A stretch of DNA of 64,000 bases, taken from positions 1 to 64,000 of the forward strand of contig CAZGTM010000017.1 in NCBI GenBank assembly GCA_964528595.1, written 5' to 3'. A program made the translations under genes and the position numbers. The notes below the pieces were generated by a model, which was given only the letters and a program-made list of their open reading frames with translations, was not told where the DNA came from and ran no database searches. Shown in pieces: positions 25,229-35,160 of this stretch (position 1 is the first letter of the stretch; the number at the start of each line of letters is the position of its first letter). This DNA is from CAYFKJ01 sp964528595 (lineage in GTDB: Bacteria; Pseudomonadota; Alphaproteobacteria; UBA2966).

Positions 25229-26068
25229 TTACATTTTGCCGGGCAGTTCGATCGTAAATGTTTCCTGGTAATTGACCGGGCCGACCAGCCCGCCGGCGTC
25301 GATCCGGCCAACATAATTGCTCCGCAGATGCAGCGGAATTGCCGTGACCAGATCGATGAGCATGGTTGTGCTCACCCCGACATAAAGGCGCGCGCTGCCC
25401 TGTTTGAAACGCAGGTTGCCGATCCCTTGGGCGACAACCGCGTTGCGCCCGCGATAGCGCGTCACGCCCTTTAGCCTGAGCAGTGCCGCAGAAGCGCCAT
25501 GTTCCGCCTGAAGGGCTTGGCGGCGCAGGCGGGCGCCGGCCATGTCGGCGATCGATGCGATGGCGTCACCTTGCGCCGACGGGAGGCGGCGCCGCGTCAG
25601 GGCGCCCGATCTCAGTCCGTCGAAAAGCTGGCGCAGCTTTTGCCGATAAACACCGGCCGATATGTTCTGGGGCAGGGGGGCGGGATCATCGAAGCGCAGC
25701 GTCGAGTTGAGCTCCCGGCCGCTGAAATCCGTCTTGATTTCCAGACGATCCCGCGCCGCCCAACTCGTCTTCCGACCATTGTCGTGGAATGTGACGCGGT
25801 TGATGTCGAAGACCCAGAGAAATCCCGTTGTGGTTTCCGACAACAGGCCGTTTCCGGTGATCTGCGCGCTCGGGACATCGCCAGGCAGCGTCAAACCGGA
25901 GTTTTGCGTTGTGTAGACGAACGGGAAGCGCGGCGTTTCCTCCATCTCTAACAAGACCGGGATGGGGAGGTCGGAGACCTCGGGATACTCTGGCGCCTGG
26001 GCGCTGGCCGACGCGTGGGCGAGCACCAACACCGCCAAGATGGGTTGCACCAGATACCGATGTTTCAA
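25229..26068 (-). CDS. Exported protein of unknown function
   Basis: 279 residues with a signal peptide (hydrophobic 5-20, probable cleavage after ASASA near residue 23). The mature protein is beta-strand-rich: alternating hydrophobic positions, Gly-rich turns and a repeated set of strands ending near FTIELPGKM. A long charged helix (about 145-190) with QALQAEHGASAALL interrupts it. I recognise no family; the shape suggests a periplasmic or outer-membrane-associated beta protein. It is convergent with accA and 14 bases downstream of the lipoprotein gene, with which it may be cotranscribed. Confidence 0.7.
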   Translation of the reverse strand: MKHRYLVQPILAVLVLAHASASAQAPEYPEVSDLPIPVLLEMEETPRFPFVYTTQNSGLTLPGDVPSAQITGNGLLSETTTGFLWVFDINRVTFHDNGRKTSWAARDRLEIKTDFSGRELNSTLRFDDPAPLPQNISAGVYRQKLRQLFDGLRSGALTRRRLPSAQGDAIASIADMAGARLRRQALQAEHGASAALLRLKGVTRYRGRNAVVAQGIGNLRFKQGSARLYVGVSTTMLIDLVTAIPLHLRSNYVGRIDAGGLVGPVNYQETFTIELPGKM

Positions 26069-26082
26069 TTCGCTCTCCCTCG

Positions 26083-26787
26083 TTAGTGCGGCGTTGACGA
26101 TGGAGCGGGCATGATCGGGCGCGGCGGCGGCCTGTATATGGTCGGCGGCCGGGTCGATCTGAGATTTTTGGTTCTGGTCATCGTGTCCCGAACCCGCTTG
26201 CGATCAATCTCTTCATCCGACGGCCCGGGCTTTGCCAGCGGGGCGTCCGGAAAGCGTTTTTCGTATTCCCCCGTAAGGTCGGCGAGACGGCGCTCGGTTT
26301 GAGCAATTTTTCGTCTGTCCCCTTCCCGGAGTTTAGCGGTGGTGGAGATGCTGCCGTCATGGGCCCGGGCCAGTTCTCCGGCAACGATCAGGCCGTCGAC
26401 GGCCTTGCCGATCAGCCAGTTTGAGGTCTTTGTCCGTTCGGCATAGTCGGCCTTCAACCGTTTCAGTTTCGCCTGCTCATCGCCGATCATGCTGCGCAGA
26501 CGTTTCTTGTCCTGTTGGCGCCTGAAGGTGGCGACGGTTTCGCCTTGCTGTTCGATCAGGCGGCCGTTCTGCGTTGTCGTCGTACCGATTATTTTGCCCG
26601 AGCGCGAATAGGCCTTCTCCACCACCATCCCGTTTTCGAACACAGTGGTGGTCACACGGCCGCCGTCGCGGTAGCTGGCTTCACTTTCCGCATCAATGAC
26701 GCCGTACCGGCCCCGGCGCTCCTCGTTGCAGGCCGTCATGAGGGAGAAGACGAGAACGCACATCGAAAGCAGCAGGAAACGTGACAC
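26083..26787 (-). CDS. Putative lipoprotein of unknown function
   Basis: 234 residues from the GTG at 26787, chosen because AAAGGA lies just upstream and because it places a lipoprotein signal (LSMCVLVFSLMTAC, lipidated Cys about residue 20) at the N-terminus. The open frame extends to 26880, but the extra 31 residues are basic and unlike a signal peptide. The mature part has a short Tyr/Gly-rich beta stretch, a coiled-coil-like helical section (QAKLKRLKADYAER, then EGDRRKIAQTERRLADL) and a Pro/Arg-rich disordered C-terminus. No recognised family. Paired with the 279-residue exported gene behind it. Confidence 0.65.
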   Translation of the reverse strand: MSRFLLLSMCVLVFSLMTACNEERRGRYGVIDAESEASYRDGGRVTTTVFENGMVVEKAYSRSGKIIGTTTTQNGRLIEQQGETVATFRRQQDKKRLRSMIGDEQAKLKRLKADYAERTKTSNWLIGKAVDGLIVAGELARAHDGSISTTAKLREGDRRKIAQTERRLADLTGEYEKRFPDAPLAKPGPSDEEIDRKRVRDTMTRTKNLRSTRPPTIYRPPPRPIMPAPSSTPH

Positions 26788-27007
26788 GCGATATCCTTTC
26801 TCCGGTCTGAACCGGACAGGAAAACGGCAAACGCCTACATGTCTTAGATAGGCAAAGTGTCGAATAACTTGCTGCGGCACATGGCCGCACGAGGGTGGGC
26901 CCGGATGCGCGAGTGATTTGCAACGCCTGCGCCCGTTAACGACGCCGTGGAAAACGACTTAGGCAGCGACGGTCGGCGGGTTACACTTCATTTTGGATTT
27001 GTGGATG

Positions 27008-27060
27008 GGTTTGGCTTCCAAGGCCAACGGGACCGGGGATGGCCAAACCGTTTAATTTTT
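27008..27060 (+). other. Terminator-like hairpin upstream of the histidine kinase gene
   Basis: GGTTTGGC (27008-27015) pairs with GCCAAACC (27042-27049) over a 26-nt loop, followed by GTTTAATTTTT. It has the look of an intrinsic terminator or attenuator, but the loop is large, and no same-strand gene ends in the 290-bp region before it. It may be a leader structure of the kinase gene, whose start is 18 bases on. Confidence 0.3.
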
Positions 27061-27077
27061 CGGGAGCAATGAGTTAG

Positions 27078-29717
27078 GTGATCTGGAATTCGGTTCCAAT
27101 CATGACGACCCTCGATCTGGTGATGATCGGTGTGAGCGTATTCGCGGGCTGGTCGTACTTTGTCAACCGCTCGAGATTCCGATTGGTGCCGTTTGGCGCG
27201 GGACACATCGTGACCCTGGTTGGCATCGCCGTGCTGGGCGTTTTTTTCGCCGCCGACCTATTCACCATGCATGTCCTGCCCCTGTTCCTCCCGCCCGAAG
27301 AAGCTCAGGCGGCGATGATGATGCTCCATCTGGAATACAGCTGGTTCGCCGTGATCGGCGGGGCGACGGCTATTGTCGTTGGCTACGGTTGGGGCGTCGC
27401 CGATCTGAAGAAGGTCGAGGACCAACTGCGGCAAAGCGAATATTCTATCCGCCAATCCAGGGTACAGCTGGATAGCGCCGTCCAGAGTTTTTCCGACGGT
27501 TTTGCCCTGTTCGACGCCGATGACCGCTTCGTGCTGGCCAATGAGCCTTATCTCACCACCCATCAGGCGGTGCGGGACATTCAGGTTCCGGGAACAAAAT
27601 TCGAGACGATCGTGCGGAAACTCGCCGAGGTCGGATTCTACGGCAACTCACCCGAGGAAATCGAAGAGTGGGTGCAGATGCGGCTCGAGCGGCACCGCTC
27701 GGGTAAATCCTTCGAATATGAAATGGCTGACGGCCGCTGGTTCCAGGTAAACCAGTACACCACCAAGGACGGCGGCACGGCCCTGGTGCGTATCGATATC
27801 ACCGAACTTAAGAAAGCCGAAGCGCTACGCTTGGAGGCGGAAACCAGATTTCGGGCGGTTGTCGACAATTCGCCGGCGCCCCTGTTCTTCAAGGATGTGG
27901 AAGGCCGCTTCCTGATTGCCAACAATGCCTATGAACAGGTCTACGGCGTAAAAATGGAGGACATAGAGGGCCAGACGTCGCGGGCTCTGTTCGACGAGGA
28001 AGCCTACGAGTTCATCAGGCGTCACGACCAGGAAATCCTGGACACCCGCCAGGCGGTTTCCAAGGTCGAGGATTTCATCGGACGGGAATTTCTCGTGACG
28101 AAATTTCCCGTTGTCGATGCCGAGGGCAAGCTGATCGGGCTTGGCGGCATCGATACCGACATCAGCGGCTTGAAACAGGCGGAGGAAGCGTTGGCCCAAA
28201 GCGAGGCGCGTTTCCGCGAGTTCGCTTTGGCGTCCTCGGATTGGTTTTGGGAAACGGACGTCGACGGCAGGATTAACTGGGAATCCGAAGTCAGCCAGTT
28301 GGAGGCATGGCATGCCGCCGAATCGGTGATCGGCAGAACACGCGAGGAAATCGCCGGCGATCTAATTGGGGAATCGGATTGGCAAATCTACCAGCAGGCC
28401 CTGCGGGAGCATGTGGAGTTCAAGGGTTTCGAATACTGCTACGTCGGCCAGGATGGCGGCAAGCGCTACGCCAGGATCAGTGGCAACCCGATGTTTGCCG
28501 CTGACGGATCGTACAAGGGCCATCGCGGCGTCGCCTCAAACATCACGGATCTCAAAGAAGCGGAGGAATCGCTCCGCAGGGCGCAAAAGATGGAGGCCAT
28601 CGGACAATTGACCGGCGGCATCGCGCATGACTTCAACAATCTATTGGCCGTCATGATCGGCAATGCCGATATTCTCATGGACAAATCCGGGCACGACGAC
28701 GATCTGCGGCAAAGCATCGACGCTATCGTCCGGGCGGTCGAACGGGGCTCGTCCCTGACCAACCGTCTGCTGGCTTTCTCGCGCCAGCAGGCGCTGCAGC
28801 CTGTCGCCGCCGACGTGGCGGCTTTGATCGGCGATCTCGAGGAGTTGTTCCGGCGCTCATTGGGCGAGACGATTGATCTCAGATTTGAAGGGGCGGACGA
28901 TCTCTGGCCGGCGATGATCGACGCGCACCAATTTGAAAATGCCCTCGTCAATTTGGCGATCAACGCCCGCGACGCCATGACGGGCGGCGGCGTGCTCACC
29001 ATCGAAGCCGCCAACGCCACCCTGGACGACGAGTACGTCAGGCAGCAGGAGGAGGTGGCGCCCGGCGATTACGTCATGGTGGCGGTGAGCGATACCGGCA
29101 CCGGCATGGCGCCCGACGTGCTGGAAAAGGCCTTCGACCCGTTCTTCACCACGAAGGATGTCGGCGAAGGCAGCGGTCTCGGTCTCAGCATGGTTTACGG
29201 TTTCGCCAAGCAGTCCAGGGGTCATGTCACGATTTACAGCGAAGTCGGCCACGGCTCCTCCATCAAGCTCTACTTACCGAGGTCCCGTCAATCCGGTGGC
29301 GAGGAAGAAGACCGGTACACCGCAGCGCCGCCCGAACGGGGGTCGGAGCGCATTCTCGTGGTCGAGGACGAACCGGCGGTCCGGGAGGTGCCGGTCAGCA
29401 TCCTCCGCAGCCAGGGCTACGACGTGGTCGAGGCGGGTAATGCGGACGAAGCCATCGGCCATCTGGAGGACGGCAGGCGGTTTGATCTTTTGTTCACAGA
29501 CATCGTCCTGCCGGGCGGCCGCAACGGCGTGGCGATCGCGGAGGCGGCGAAACGGCTGCAACCGCATATCCATGTGCTCTACACGACGGGATATGCCGAG
29601 CAGGCCGTCATGCACACGGGCCAGTTGGATGACGAAGCCTCGGTCGTCAACAAGCCCTACCGTCGGGTAGAGCTGTTGGAAAAAGTACGGACAATTTTGG
29701 ATCAGACCCAGGCCTAA
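27078..29717 (+). CDS. Hybrid sensor histidine kinase with PAS domains and receiver
   Basis: 879-residue membrane sensor. An N-terminal region with three hydrophobic segments (about 8-110) precedes three PAS domains (about 130-245, 253-370 and 374-500). The HisKA box GGIAHDFNNLL carries the phosphoacceptor His517, of the HDFNN subclass common in alphaproteobacteria. The ATPase domain follows (N box NLAINARDAM, then SDTGTGMAPDVLEKAF and GSGLGLSMVYGF), and a C-terminal receiver with phosphorylatable Asp808 (FTDIVLPGG) and Lys in NKPYRR. No cognate response regulator is adjacent. The GTG at 27078 is kept; an ATG at 27102 is equally possible. The signal sensed is unknown. Confidence 0.9.
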   Translation: MIWNSVPIMTTLDLVMIGVSVFAGWSYFVNRSRFRLVPFGAGHIVTLVGIAVLGVFFAADLFTMHVLPLFLPPEEAQAAMMMLHLEYSWFAVIGGATAIVVGYGWGVADLKKVEDQLRQSEYSIRQSRVQLDSAVQSFSDGFALFDADDRFVLANEPYLTTHQAVRDIQVPGTKFETIVRKLAEVGFYGNSPEEIEEWVQMRLERHRSGKSFEYEMADGRWFQVNQYTTKDGGTALVRIDITELKKAEALRLEAETRFRAVVDNSPAPLFFKDVEGRFLIANNAYEQVYGVKMEDIEGQTSRALFDEEAYEFIRRHDQEILDTRQAVSKVEDFIGREFLVTKFPVVDAEGKLIGLGGIDTDISGLKQAEEALAQSEARFREFALASSDWFWETDVDGRINWESEVSQLEAWHAAESVIGRTREEIAGDLIGESDWQIYQQALREHVEFKGFEYCYVGQDGGKRYARISGNPMFAADGSYKGHRGVASNITDLKEAEESLRRAQKMEAIGQLTGGIAHDFNNLLAVMIGNADILMDKSGHDDDLRQSIDAIVRAVERGSSLTNRLLAFSRQQALQPVAADVAALIGDLEELFRRSLGETIDLRFEGADDLWPAMIDAHQFENALVNLAINARDAMTGGGVLTIEAANATLDDEYVRQQEEVAPGDYVMVAVSDTGTGMAPDVLEKAFDPFFTTKDVGEGSGLGLSMVYGFAKQSRGHVTIYSEVGHGSSIKLYLPRSRQSGGEEEDRYTAAPPERGSERILVVEDEPAVREVPVSILRSQGYDVVEAGNADEAIGHLEDGRRFDLLFTDIVLPGGRNGVAIAEAAKRLQPHIHVLYTTGYAEQAVMHTGQLDDEASVVNKPYRRVELLEKVRTILDQTQA

Positions 29718-29749
29718 CTTCCAGCCCTATACTCGGCCCCCTAGCGGGC

Positions 29750-30907
29750 TTACAGGTCGAAGAACGTCCGCATGTCGGCCACCAGTTCGACCGGGTTTTC
29801 CATGGCGGCGAAGTGGCCGCCGCTGGCCATGTCGGTGCGGTGGACCACGTTGTAGGCCCGCTCCACCCAGCTCTGCGGCGGCGGCGGAAACAGGTCGTGG
29901 GGGAAGAAGGCGAAGCCGCTCGGCACCGTGACGCGTTCGCCTTCGGCCAGCGCGGCACCGCTGCCGTCCATCAACGAGGCATAAAGCCAGTTCGACGAAT
30001 TGATGCAGCCGCTGACCCAGTAAATCATGATGTTGGTGAGCAGGCGGTCCTTGGGGAAGGGCGGCGGCTGGCCGGCGCCGGCGCCGGGCCAGCCGTGAAA
30101 TTTCTCCGTGATCCAGGCGGCCAAGCCAACAGGTGAATCGGTCAAACCATAGGCCAAGGTCTGCGGTTTGGTGCCCTGGATGGCCTGGTAGCCGCCCTCC
30201 CGCTTCATGCGCCGGCGCACCGTTTTGATGTAGCCGAGCTCGTCCTCGCTCAAAGGCTCCGTTCCCGCGCCCGTGTGGGGGATCAGGCCCAGCATGTTGA
30301 AGTGGCTGGCGCTAATGGCTTGCGGCTCGAAGACGCCCATCCAGGCCGTGATGACGCTGCCCCAATCGCCGCCCTGGGTGGCGTAGGTGTCATAACCGAG
30401 GACATCGGTCATCAATTGATGAAAGGCGCGGGCCATCACTTTCGGCGTGATGGGGGCAGCCGGTCTTGAGGAGAAGCCATAGCCGGGCAGCGAGGGAATA
30501 ACGACGTCGAATGTCGGTGCGCCCCGCGCCCCGTGCTTTTCCGGATTGGCCAGGGGGCCGGCGATGCCCAGCAGTTCGTAGAACGAACCGGGCCAGCCAT
30601 GGCTAATCAACAATGGTTTGGGCGACGGGCCCGACCCTTTGAGGTGGACGAAATGGAGCTCGAAGGTTTCACCGCTTTCCGGATCCGTCACCGGCGCCGT
30701 GAACTGGGGGAACGCGTTGAGCTGCGCCTCGGCGGTTCGCCAGTCGTATTCGTTGCGCCAATAATCGACCAACTCCCGCATGTAGCCGAGATTGGCGCCC
30801 CAGCGCCAGCCGGCGTCCTGAGGTTCGTTGGGAAAACGCGCCAGACCCAGACGGACTTTAAGGTCGTCAAGGACGGCGTCGGGAACGTTGACCTCGAACG
30901 GTTTCAT
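29750..30907 (-). CDS. Epoxide hydrolase (microsomal/EHN type)
   Basis: 385-residue alpha/beta hydrolase with the N-terminal EHN domain of microsomal-type epoxide hydrolases (MKPFEVNVPDAVLDDLKVRL, with GYMRELVDYWRNEYDWR). The oxyanion HGWPGSFYE motif, nucleophile Asp in QGGDWGSVITAW, and C-terminal His in SGGHFAAMENP form the triad. It hydrolyses epoxides to diols, substrate unknown. No signal peptide. It follows secA by 15 bases on the same strand and may be read through from it, but this is probably a chance neighbour. Confidence 0.88.
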   Translation of the reverse strand: MKPFEVNVPDAVLDDLKVRLGLARFPNEPQDAGWRWGANLGYMRELVDYWRNEYDWRTAEAQLNAFPQFTAPVTDPESGETFELHFVHLKGSGPSPKPLLISHGWPGSFYELLGIAGPLANPEKHGARGAPTFDVVIPSLPGYGFSSRPAAPITPKVMARAFHQLMTDVLGYDTYATQGGDWGSVITAWMGVFEPQAISASHFNMLGLIPHTGAGTEPLSEDELGYIKTVRRRMKREGGYQAIQGTKPQTLAYGLTDSPVGLAAWITEKFHGWPGAGAGQPPPFPKDRLLTNIMIYWVSGCINSSNWLYASLMDGSGAALAEGERVTVPSGFAFFPHDLFPPPPQSWVERAYNVVHRTDMASGGHFAAMENPVELVADMRTFFDL

Positions 30908-30922
30908 GGCAGGTGGTATCGG

Positions 30923-33661
30923 TTAAACGGCCTTGCCGTGGCAGTGTTTGTACTTCTTGCCCGAGCCGCATGGGCACGAGGCATTGCGCGGCACCTTGCC
31001 CCAGGTCGCCGGATCCTCTGGATCGCGTTCCATCACGTCGCCGGGCATGGCTTGTGCGGACGCTGTCGGTTCGGCCGGCGCCGGTTCGGATGCCGTTAGG
31101 TCTTCTTCCATCCCGAGAGGTTCGAGATGCTGCTCTTCGAGGTCGGCGGAGGCCGACATCGGGGCCGCCAGTTGCTGGTCTTCCTGATCGAGGTGCAGTT
31201 CGACATGGAACAGCATCGTCGTGACGGCCTCGCGCAGGTTGGCCAGCATGGTCTCGAAGAGATTGAAGGCTTCGCGTTTGTATTCATTGAGCGGATCGCG
31301 CTGACCGTAGGCCCGAAGACCGATGCCCTGGCGCAGGTGGTCGAGCGCCAGCAGGTGTTCCTTCCAATGCTGGTCCAAAAGCTGCAGCAGCAGGTTCTTT
31401 TCCACCATGCGCCACAGTTCGGGGCCGTAATTGGCCGCCTTTTCCGCCATGCGGCGGTTGGCGGCGTCGTGCACGCGCTCCTCGATTTCGGGTTCGGCGA
31501 CGCCCTCTTCCTTGGCCCATTCGTCGATCGGCAGGTCGAGCCCGAGCACGCGGTGGACTTCGGCCTTCAACACGTCCGTTTCCCACTGCTCGGCATGGGC
31601 TTTTTCGGGGATGTGGCGCTGCACCATCTCGGCGGTGATTTCGTGGCGCATGTCGGCCACGGTTTCCGAGACGTCGTCGGTGCGCATCAGGTCCTTGCGC
31701 TGCTCGTAGACCACCTTGCGCTGGTCGTTCATGACGTCGTCGAATTTTAGCAGGTTCTTGCGGATGTCGTAGTTGCGCGCCTCGACCTTCTGCTGGGCTT
31801 TTTCCAGCGCCTTGTTGATCCAGGGGTGGACGATCGCCTCGCCGTCTTCCAGGCCCAGTTTGCGCAACATGCCGTCCATGCGCTCCGAGCCGAAGATGCG
31901 CATCAGGTCGTCTTCCAGGCTGAGGTAGAACTTCGAGGCGCCGGGATCGCCCTGGCGGCCCGAGCGTCCGCGCAACTGGTTGTCGATGCGCCGGCTTTCG
32001 TGCCGTTCGGTGCCGACGACGTAAAGTCCGCCGGCGGCCAGCACCTTCTCGCGGTCGGCTTCGATTTCCGCCGTGATTTCCTTGATTTTGGCCTCGCGTT
32101 TGGCGTCCGGCAGCCCTTCCGCCTCCCCGGCGACGCGCATGTCGAAATTGCCGCCCAACTGGATGTCGGTGCCGCGGCCGGCCATGTTGGTGGCGATGGT
32201 GACGGCGCCGGACTGGCCGGCCTGCGCGATGATGCCCGCTTCCTGATCGTGGAAACGGGCGTTCAACACGTTGTGGGTCACTTTCTTCGCCTTCAACAAG
32301 TCGGCGAGATGTTCCGATTTCTCGATCGACACCGTGCCGACCAGAATAGGCTGACCGCGCTTCTGGCAATCCTCGATCAGATCGATGATGGCGTTGTATT
32401 TTTCGTTGGCCGTGCGGTAGACCTCGTCGTCCTGGTCCTTGCGGATGACCGGCACGTTGGTCGTGACGTTGACGACTTCCAACTTGTAGATGTCAGCAAA
32501 CTCCTCGGCCTCGGTCATGGCCGTACCGGTCATGCCGGCGAGTTTTTCATAAAGCCGGAAATAATTCTGGAAGGTAATCGAGGCCAGCGTCTGGTTCTCG
32601 TTCTGGATTTCCACCTTTTCCTTGGCTTCCAGGGCCTGGTGCAGGCCCTCGGAATAACGCCGGCCTTCCATCATGCGGCCGGTAAACTCATCGATGATGA
32701 TGACCTTGTTGTCCTTGACGATGTAATCGGTGTCGCGGGCGAACAATTTGTGCGCCTTCAGCGCCTGGTTGACGTGGTGGACGATGGAGACGTTGGCGAT
32801 GTCGTAAAGGCTGCCCTCGGTAATGGCGCCGTCTTCGACCAGCATGGCCTCGACGTGCTCGACGCCGGCGTCGGTCAGGGAGGCGGTGCGGGATTTTTCA
32901 TCGATCTCGAAGTGCTCTTCCTCAAGCTTGGGAATGAGATCGTCGATCTGCAGGTAAAGCTCGGAGCTGTCCTCGGCGGGTCCGGAGATGATCAGCGGCG
33001 TGCGCGCTTCGTCGACCAGGATACTGTCGACCTCATCGACGATGGCGTAGGCAAACTCGCGCTGCACCATGGTTTCGAGCGAGAACTTCATATTGTCGCG
33101 CAGATAATCGAAGCCGAATTCGTTGTTGGTGCCGTAGGTGACGCCGCAGGCGTACTGCTCGCGCCGCTGGTCGTCATCAAGCCCATGCACGATGCAGCCG
33201 ACCTTGATGCCGAGGAACTTGTAGATCTGCCCCATCCAGGCGGCGTCGCGCTGGGCCAGGTAGTCGTTGACGGTGACGACGTGAACGCCCTTGTCGGTCA
33301 GCGCATTGAGATATACCGCCAAGGTCGCCACCAGGGTTTTGCCTTCGCCCGTGGCCATTTCGGCGATACGGCCTTCGTGCAGCACCATGCCGCCGATCAG
33401 CTGGACGTCGTAGTGGCGCTGGCCGAGAGTACGTTTGGCCGCCTCACGCACGGTGGCAAAGGCCTCCACCAAGAGATCGTCGAGGCTCTCCCCGGCCTCC
33501 AGGCGGGCCCGGAAGTCGTCTGTGCGGGCGCGCAGTTCGTAGTCCTTGAGCGCTTCCAGCTCGGGTTCGAGCGCGTTGATCGCCGTAACCTGGCCTTCGT
33601 ATTCCTTCAGCGTCCGTTCGTTGGCCGAACCGAATATTTTCCTGGCGAAAGCGCCAAACAT
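30923..33661 (-). CDS. secA: Preprotein translocase ATPase SecA
   Basis: Motor ATPase of the general secretion pathway, at the inner membrane. 912 residues, normal for alphaproteobacteria. Walker A GEGKT is at 105-109 (MATGEGKTLVA), the DEAD-like segment VDEVDSILVDEARTPL follows, the motif VTIATNMAGRGTDIQLGG lies in the second nucleotide domain, and GRSGRQGDPG closes the ATPase core. The C-terminal zinc motif CPCGSGKKYKHCHG has Cys896, Cys898, Cys907 and His908 for SecB/zinc binding. It is divergent from argJ. The gene before it on this strand lies beyond the argJ/secA intergenic region, so it is first in its unit. Confidence 0.98.
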   Translation of the reverse strand: MFGAFARKIFGSANERTLKEYEGQVTAINALEPELEALKDYELRARTDDFRARLEAGESLDDLLVEAFATVREAAKRTLGQRHYDVQLIGGMVLHEGRIAEMATGEGKTLVATLAVYLNALTDKGVHVVTVNDYLAQRDAAWMGQIYKFLGIKVGCIVHGLDDDQRREQYACGVTYGTNNEFGFDYLRDNMKFSLETMVQREFAYAIVDEVDSILVDEARTPLIISGPAEDSSELYLQIDDLIPKLEEEHFEIDEKSRTASLTDAGVEHVEAMLVEDGAITEGSLYDIANVSIVHHVNQALKAHKLFARDTDYIVKDNKVIIIDEFTGRMMEGRRYSEGLHQALEAKEKVEIQNENQTLASITFQNYFRLYEKLAGMTGTAMTEAEEFADIYKLEVVNVTTNVPVIRKDQDDEVYRTANEKYNAIIDLIEDCQKRGQPILVGTVSIEKSEHLADLLKAKKVTHNVLNARFHDQEAGIIAQAGQSGAVTIATNMAGRGTDIQLGGNFDMRVAGEAEGLPDAKREAKIKEITAEIEADREKVLAAGGLYVVGTERHESRRIDNQLRGRSGRQGDPGASKFYLSLEDDLMRIFGSERMDGMLRKLGLEDGEAIVHPWINKALEKAQQKVEARNYDIRKNLLKFDDVMNDQRKVVYEQRKDLMRTDDVSETVADMRHEITAEMVQRHIPEKAHAEQWETDVLKAEVHRVLGLDLPIDEWAKEEGVAEPEIEERVHDAANRRMAEKAANYGPELWRMVEKNLLLQLLDQHWKEHLLALDHLRQGIGLRAYGQRDPLNEYKREAFNLFETMLANLREAVTTMLFHVELHLDQEDQQLAAPMSASADLEEQHLEPLGMEEDLTASEPAPAEPTASAQAMPGDVMERDPEDPATWGKVPRNASCPCGSGKKYKHCHGKAV

Positions 33662-33888
33662 ACATTTACCCCAAAAAGAGCGAAATTTCCCGGTCCCGAG
33701 GGTCGGGGCCAGACTGAGACATAAGCGGCGGGCGGGGCCATGTCAACGACGGGAAACGCTTTCGTGAATGCGGTAATTCGCCGCTGTTCGCCACGGCTGC
33801 GCCCACTGCCTAATTCTCGGCGGTTGTGAGGCCGGGGGGCATGTGTAAAAGTCGCCCAAATCCGAACCGACGAGAGATCACCAAACCA

Positions 33889-35157
33889 ATGCCCAAACGC
33901 CGCAAAAAGCAAACCGCAGCCAAGTCCAAGGACCCTGTCTCTCCGTTGGCGCCCAGCCGCTTCCCTCGCATGCCGGAGATCGCCGGCGTGAAGTTTTCCG
34001 CCCTCGCCGGCGGATTGCGCTACACCGGCCGCAAGGACCTGTTTTTGGCGGAATTGTGCAAGGGCACCCGGGCCGCCGGCGTGTTGACCCAGTCGAAAAC
34101 CGCATCGGCGCCGGTGCTCTGGTGCCGCGCCGCCCTGAAATCGGGACGAGGGCGGGCTGTCGTGGTCAACGCCGGCAACGCCAATGCCTTTACCGGGGCG
34201 GGCGGCATGGCGGCGGTGGAAACGACGGCCAGGGCGACGGCCAAGGCCGTGGGCTGCCGTCCCGGCGATGTTTACATCGCATCCACCGGCGTGATCGGCG
34301 AAACACTGGACGGCGACAAAATCGCCGGACTGGTCGGGCGCTTGCACCGGGGGCTGAAGCCGGGCAACTGGAAAGCGGCGGCCCAGGCCATTTGCACCAC
34401 CGATACCTTTCCCAAGGCAGTCTCGGTGACAGCGGAAATAGGCGGAAAATCCGTCACCATCGGCGGCATCGCCAAGGGTTCGGGCATGATTGCGCCCGAC
34501 ATGGCGACCATGCTGGCGTTTGTCTTCACGGACGCCAAGATACCGGCGCCGGTTCTTCAATCGTTGCTCAAATCGGCCAACCGCCACGCTTTCAACGCCG
34601 TCACCGTCGACAGCGATACCTCGACCTCGGATACCTGCCTGTTGTTCGCCACCGGACAGGTCCGCCATCCGAAGGTGTCCAAGCCCTCGGATCCGCTGCT
34701 CACAAGCTTCAAAGCCGCCCTGGAGGAGGTTCTACAGAGCCTCGCCCACCAGATCGTGCGCGACGGCGAAGGCGCGCAGAAGTTCATCACGGTCAATGTC
34801 ACGGGCGCTGAATCGAACGCTGCCGCCAAGTCCATTGCCCTGTCGATCGCCAATTCACCGCTGGTCAAGACCGCCGTGGCCGGGGAGGATCCCAACTGGG
34901 GCCGCGTCGTCATGGCCGTCGGCAAGGCCGGCGAGAAGGCCGACCGGGACAAACTGCGCATCAGCTTCGGCGACCATCTCATCGCCGAGAACGGCGTGAT
35001 GGTGCCGGGCTATGACGAGACGCCCGTCGCCGCCTACATGAAGGGTGATGAAATCAGCCTGTCGGTCGATGTCGGTATCGGGCGCGGCAGGTTTACCGCT
35101 TGGACCTGCGACCTGACCCACGGCTACATCTCCATCAACGCCGATTACCGCAGTTGA
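33889..35157 (+). CDS. argJ: Bifunctional ornithine acetyltransferase / N-acetylglutamate synthase
   Basis: Ntn-type autoprocessing enzyme of the cyclic arginine pathway; transfers acetyl from N-acetylornithine to glutamate. 422 residues from the ATG at 33889. The self-cleavage site is in GMIAPDMATMLAF, where Thr207 becomes the N-terminal nucleophile of the beta chain. It ends in the typical GYISINADYRS. A basic N-terminal extension (MPKRRKKQTAAKSK) precedes the domain. An earlier start at 33826 would lengthen this and is less likely. The mutT gene follows at once, the usual argJ-mutT pairing in this group. Confidence 0.95.
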   Translation: MPKRRKKQTAAKSKDPVSPLAPSRFPRMPEIAGVKFSALAGGLRYTGRKDLFLAELCKGTRAAGVLTQSKTASAPVLWCRAALKSGRGRAVVVNAGNANAFTGAGGMAAVETTARATAKAVGCRPGDVYIASTGVIGETLDGDKIAGLVGRLHRGLKPGNWKAAAQAICTTDTFPKAVSVTAEIGGKSVTIGGIAKGSGMIAPDMATMLAFVFTDAKIPAPVLQSLLKSANRHAFNAVTVDSDTSTSDTCLLFATGQVRHPKVSKPSDPLLTSFKAALEEVLQSLAHQIVRDGEGAQKFITVNVTGAESNAAAKSIALSIANSPLVKTAVAGEDPNWGRVVMAVGKAGEKADRDKLRISFGDHLIAENGVMVPGYDETPVAAYMKGDEISLSVDVGIGRGRFTAWTCDLTHGYISINADYRS

Positions 35158-35160
35158 GTG

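Noticed and set aside
31826..33724. Long + strand open frame over secA
   Set aside because: Antisense to secA, in which the Walker, DEAD-like and zinc motifs are unmistakable. The antisense product is Val/Gly/Asp-rich and has no motif.
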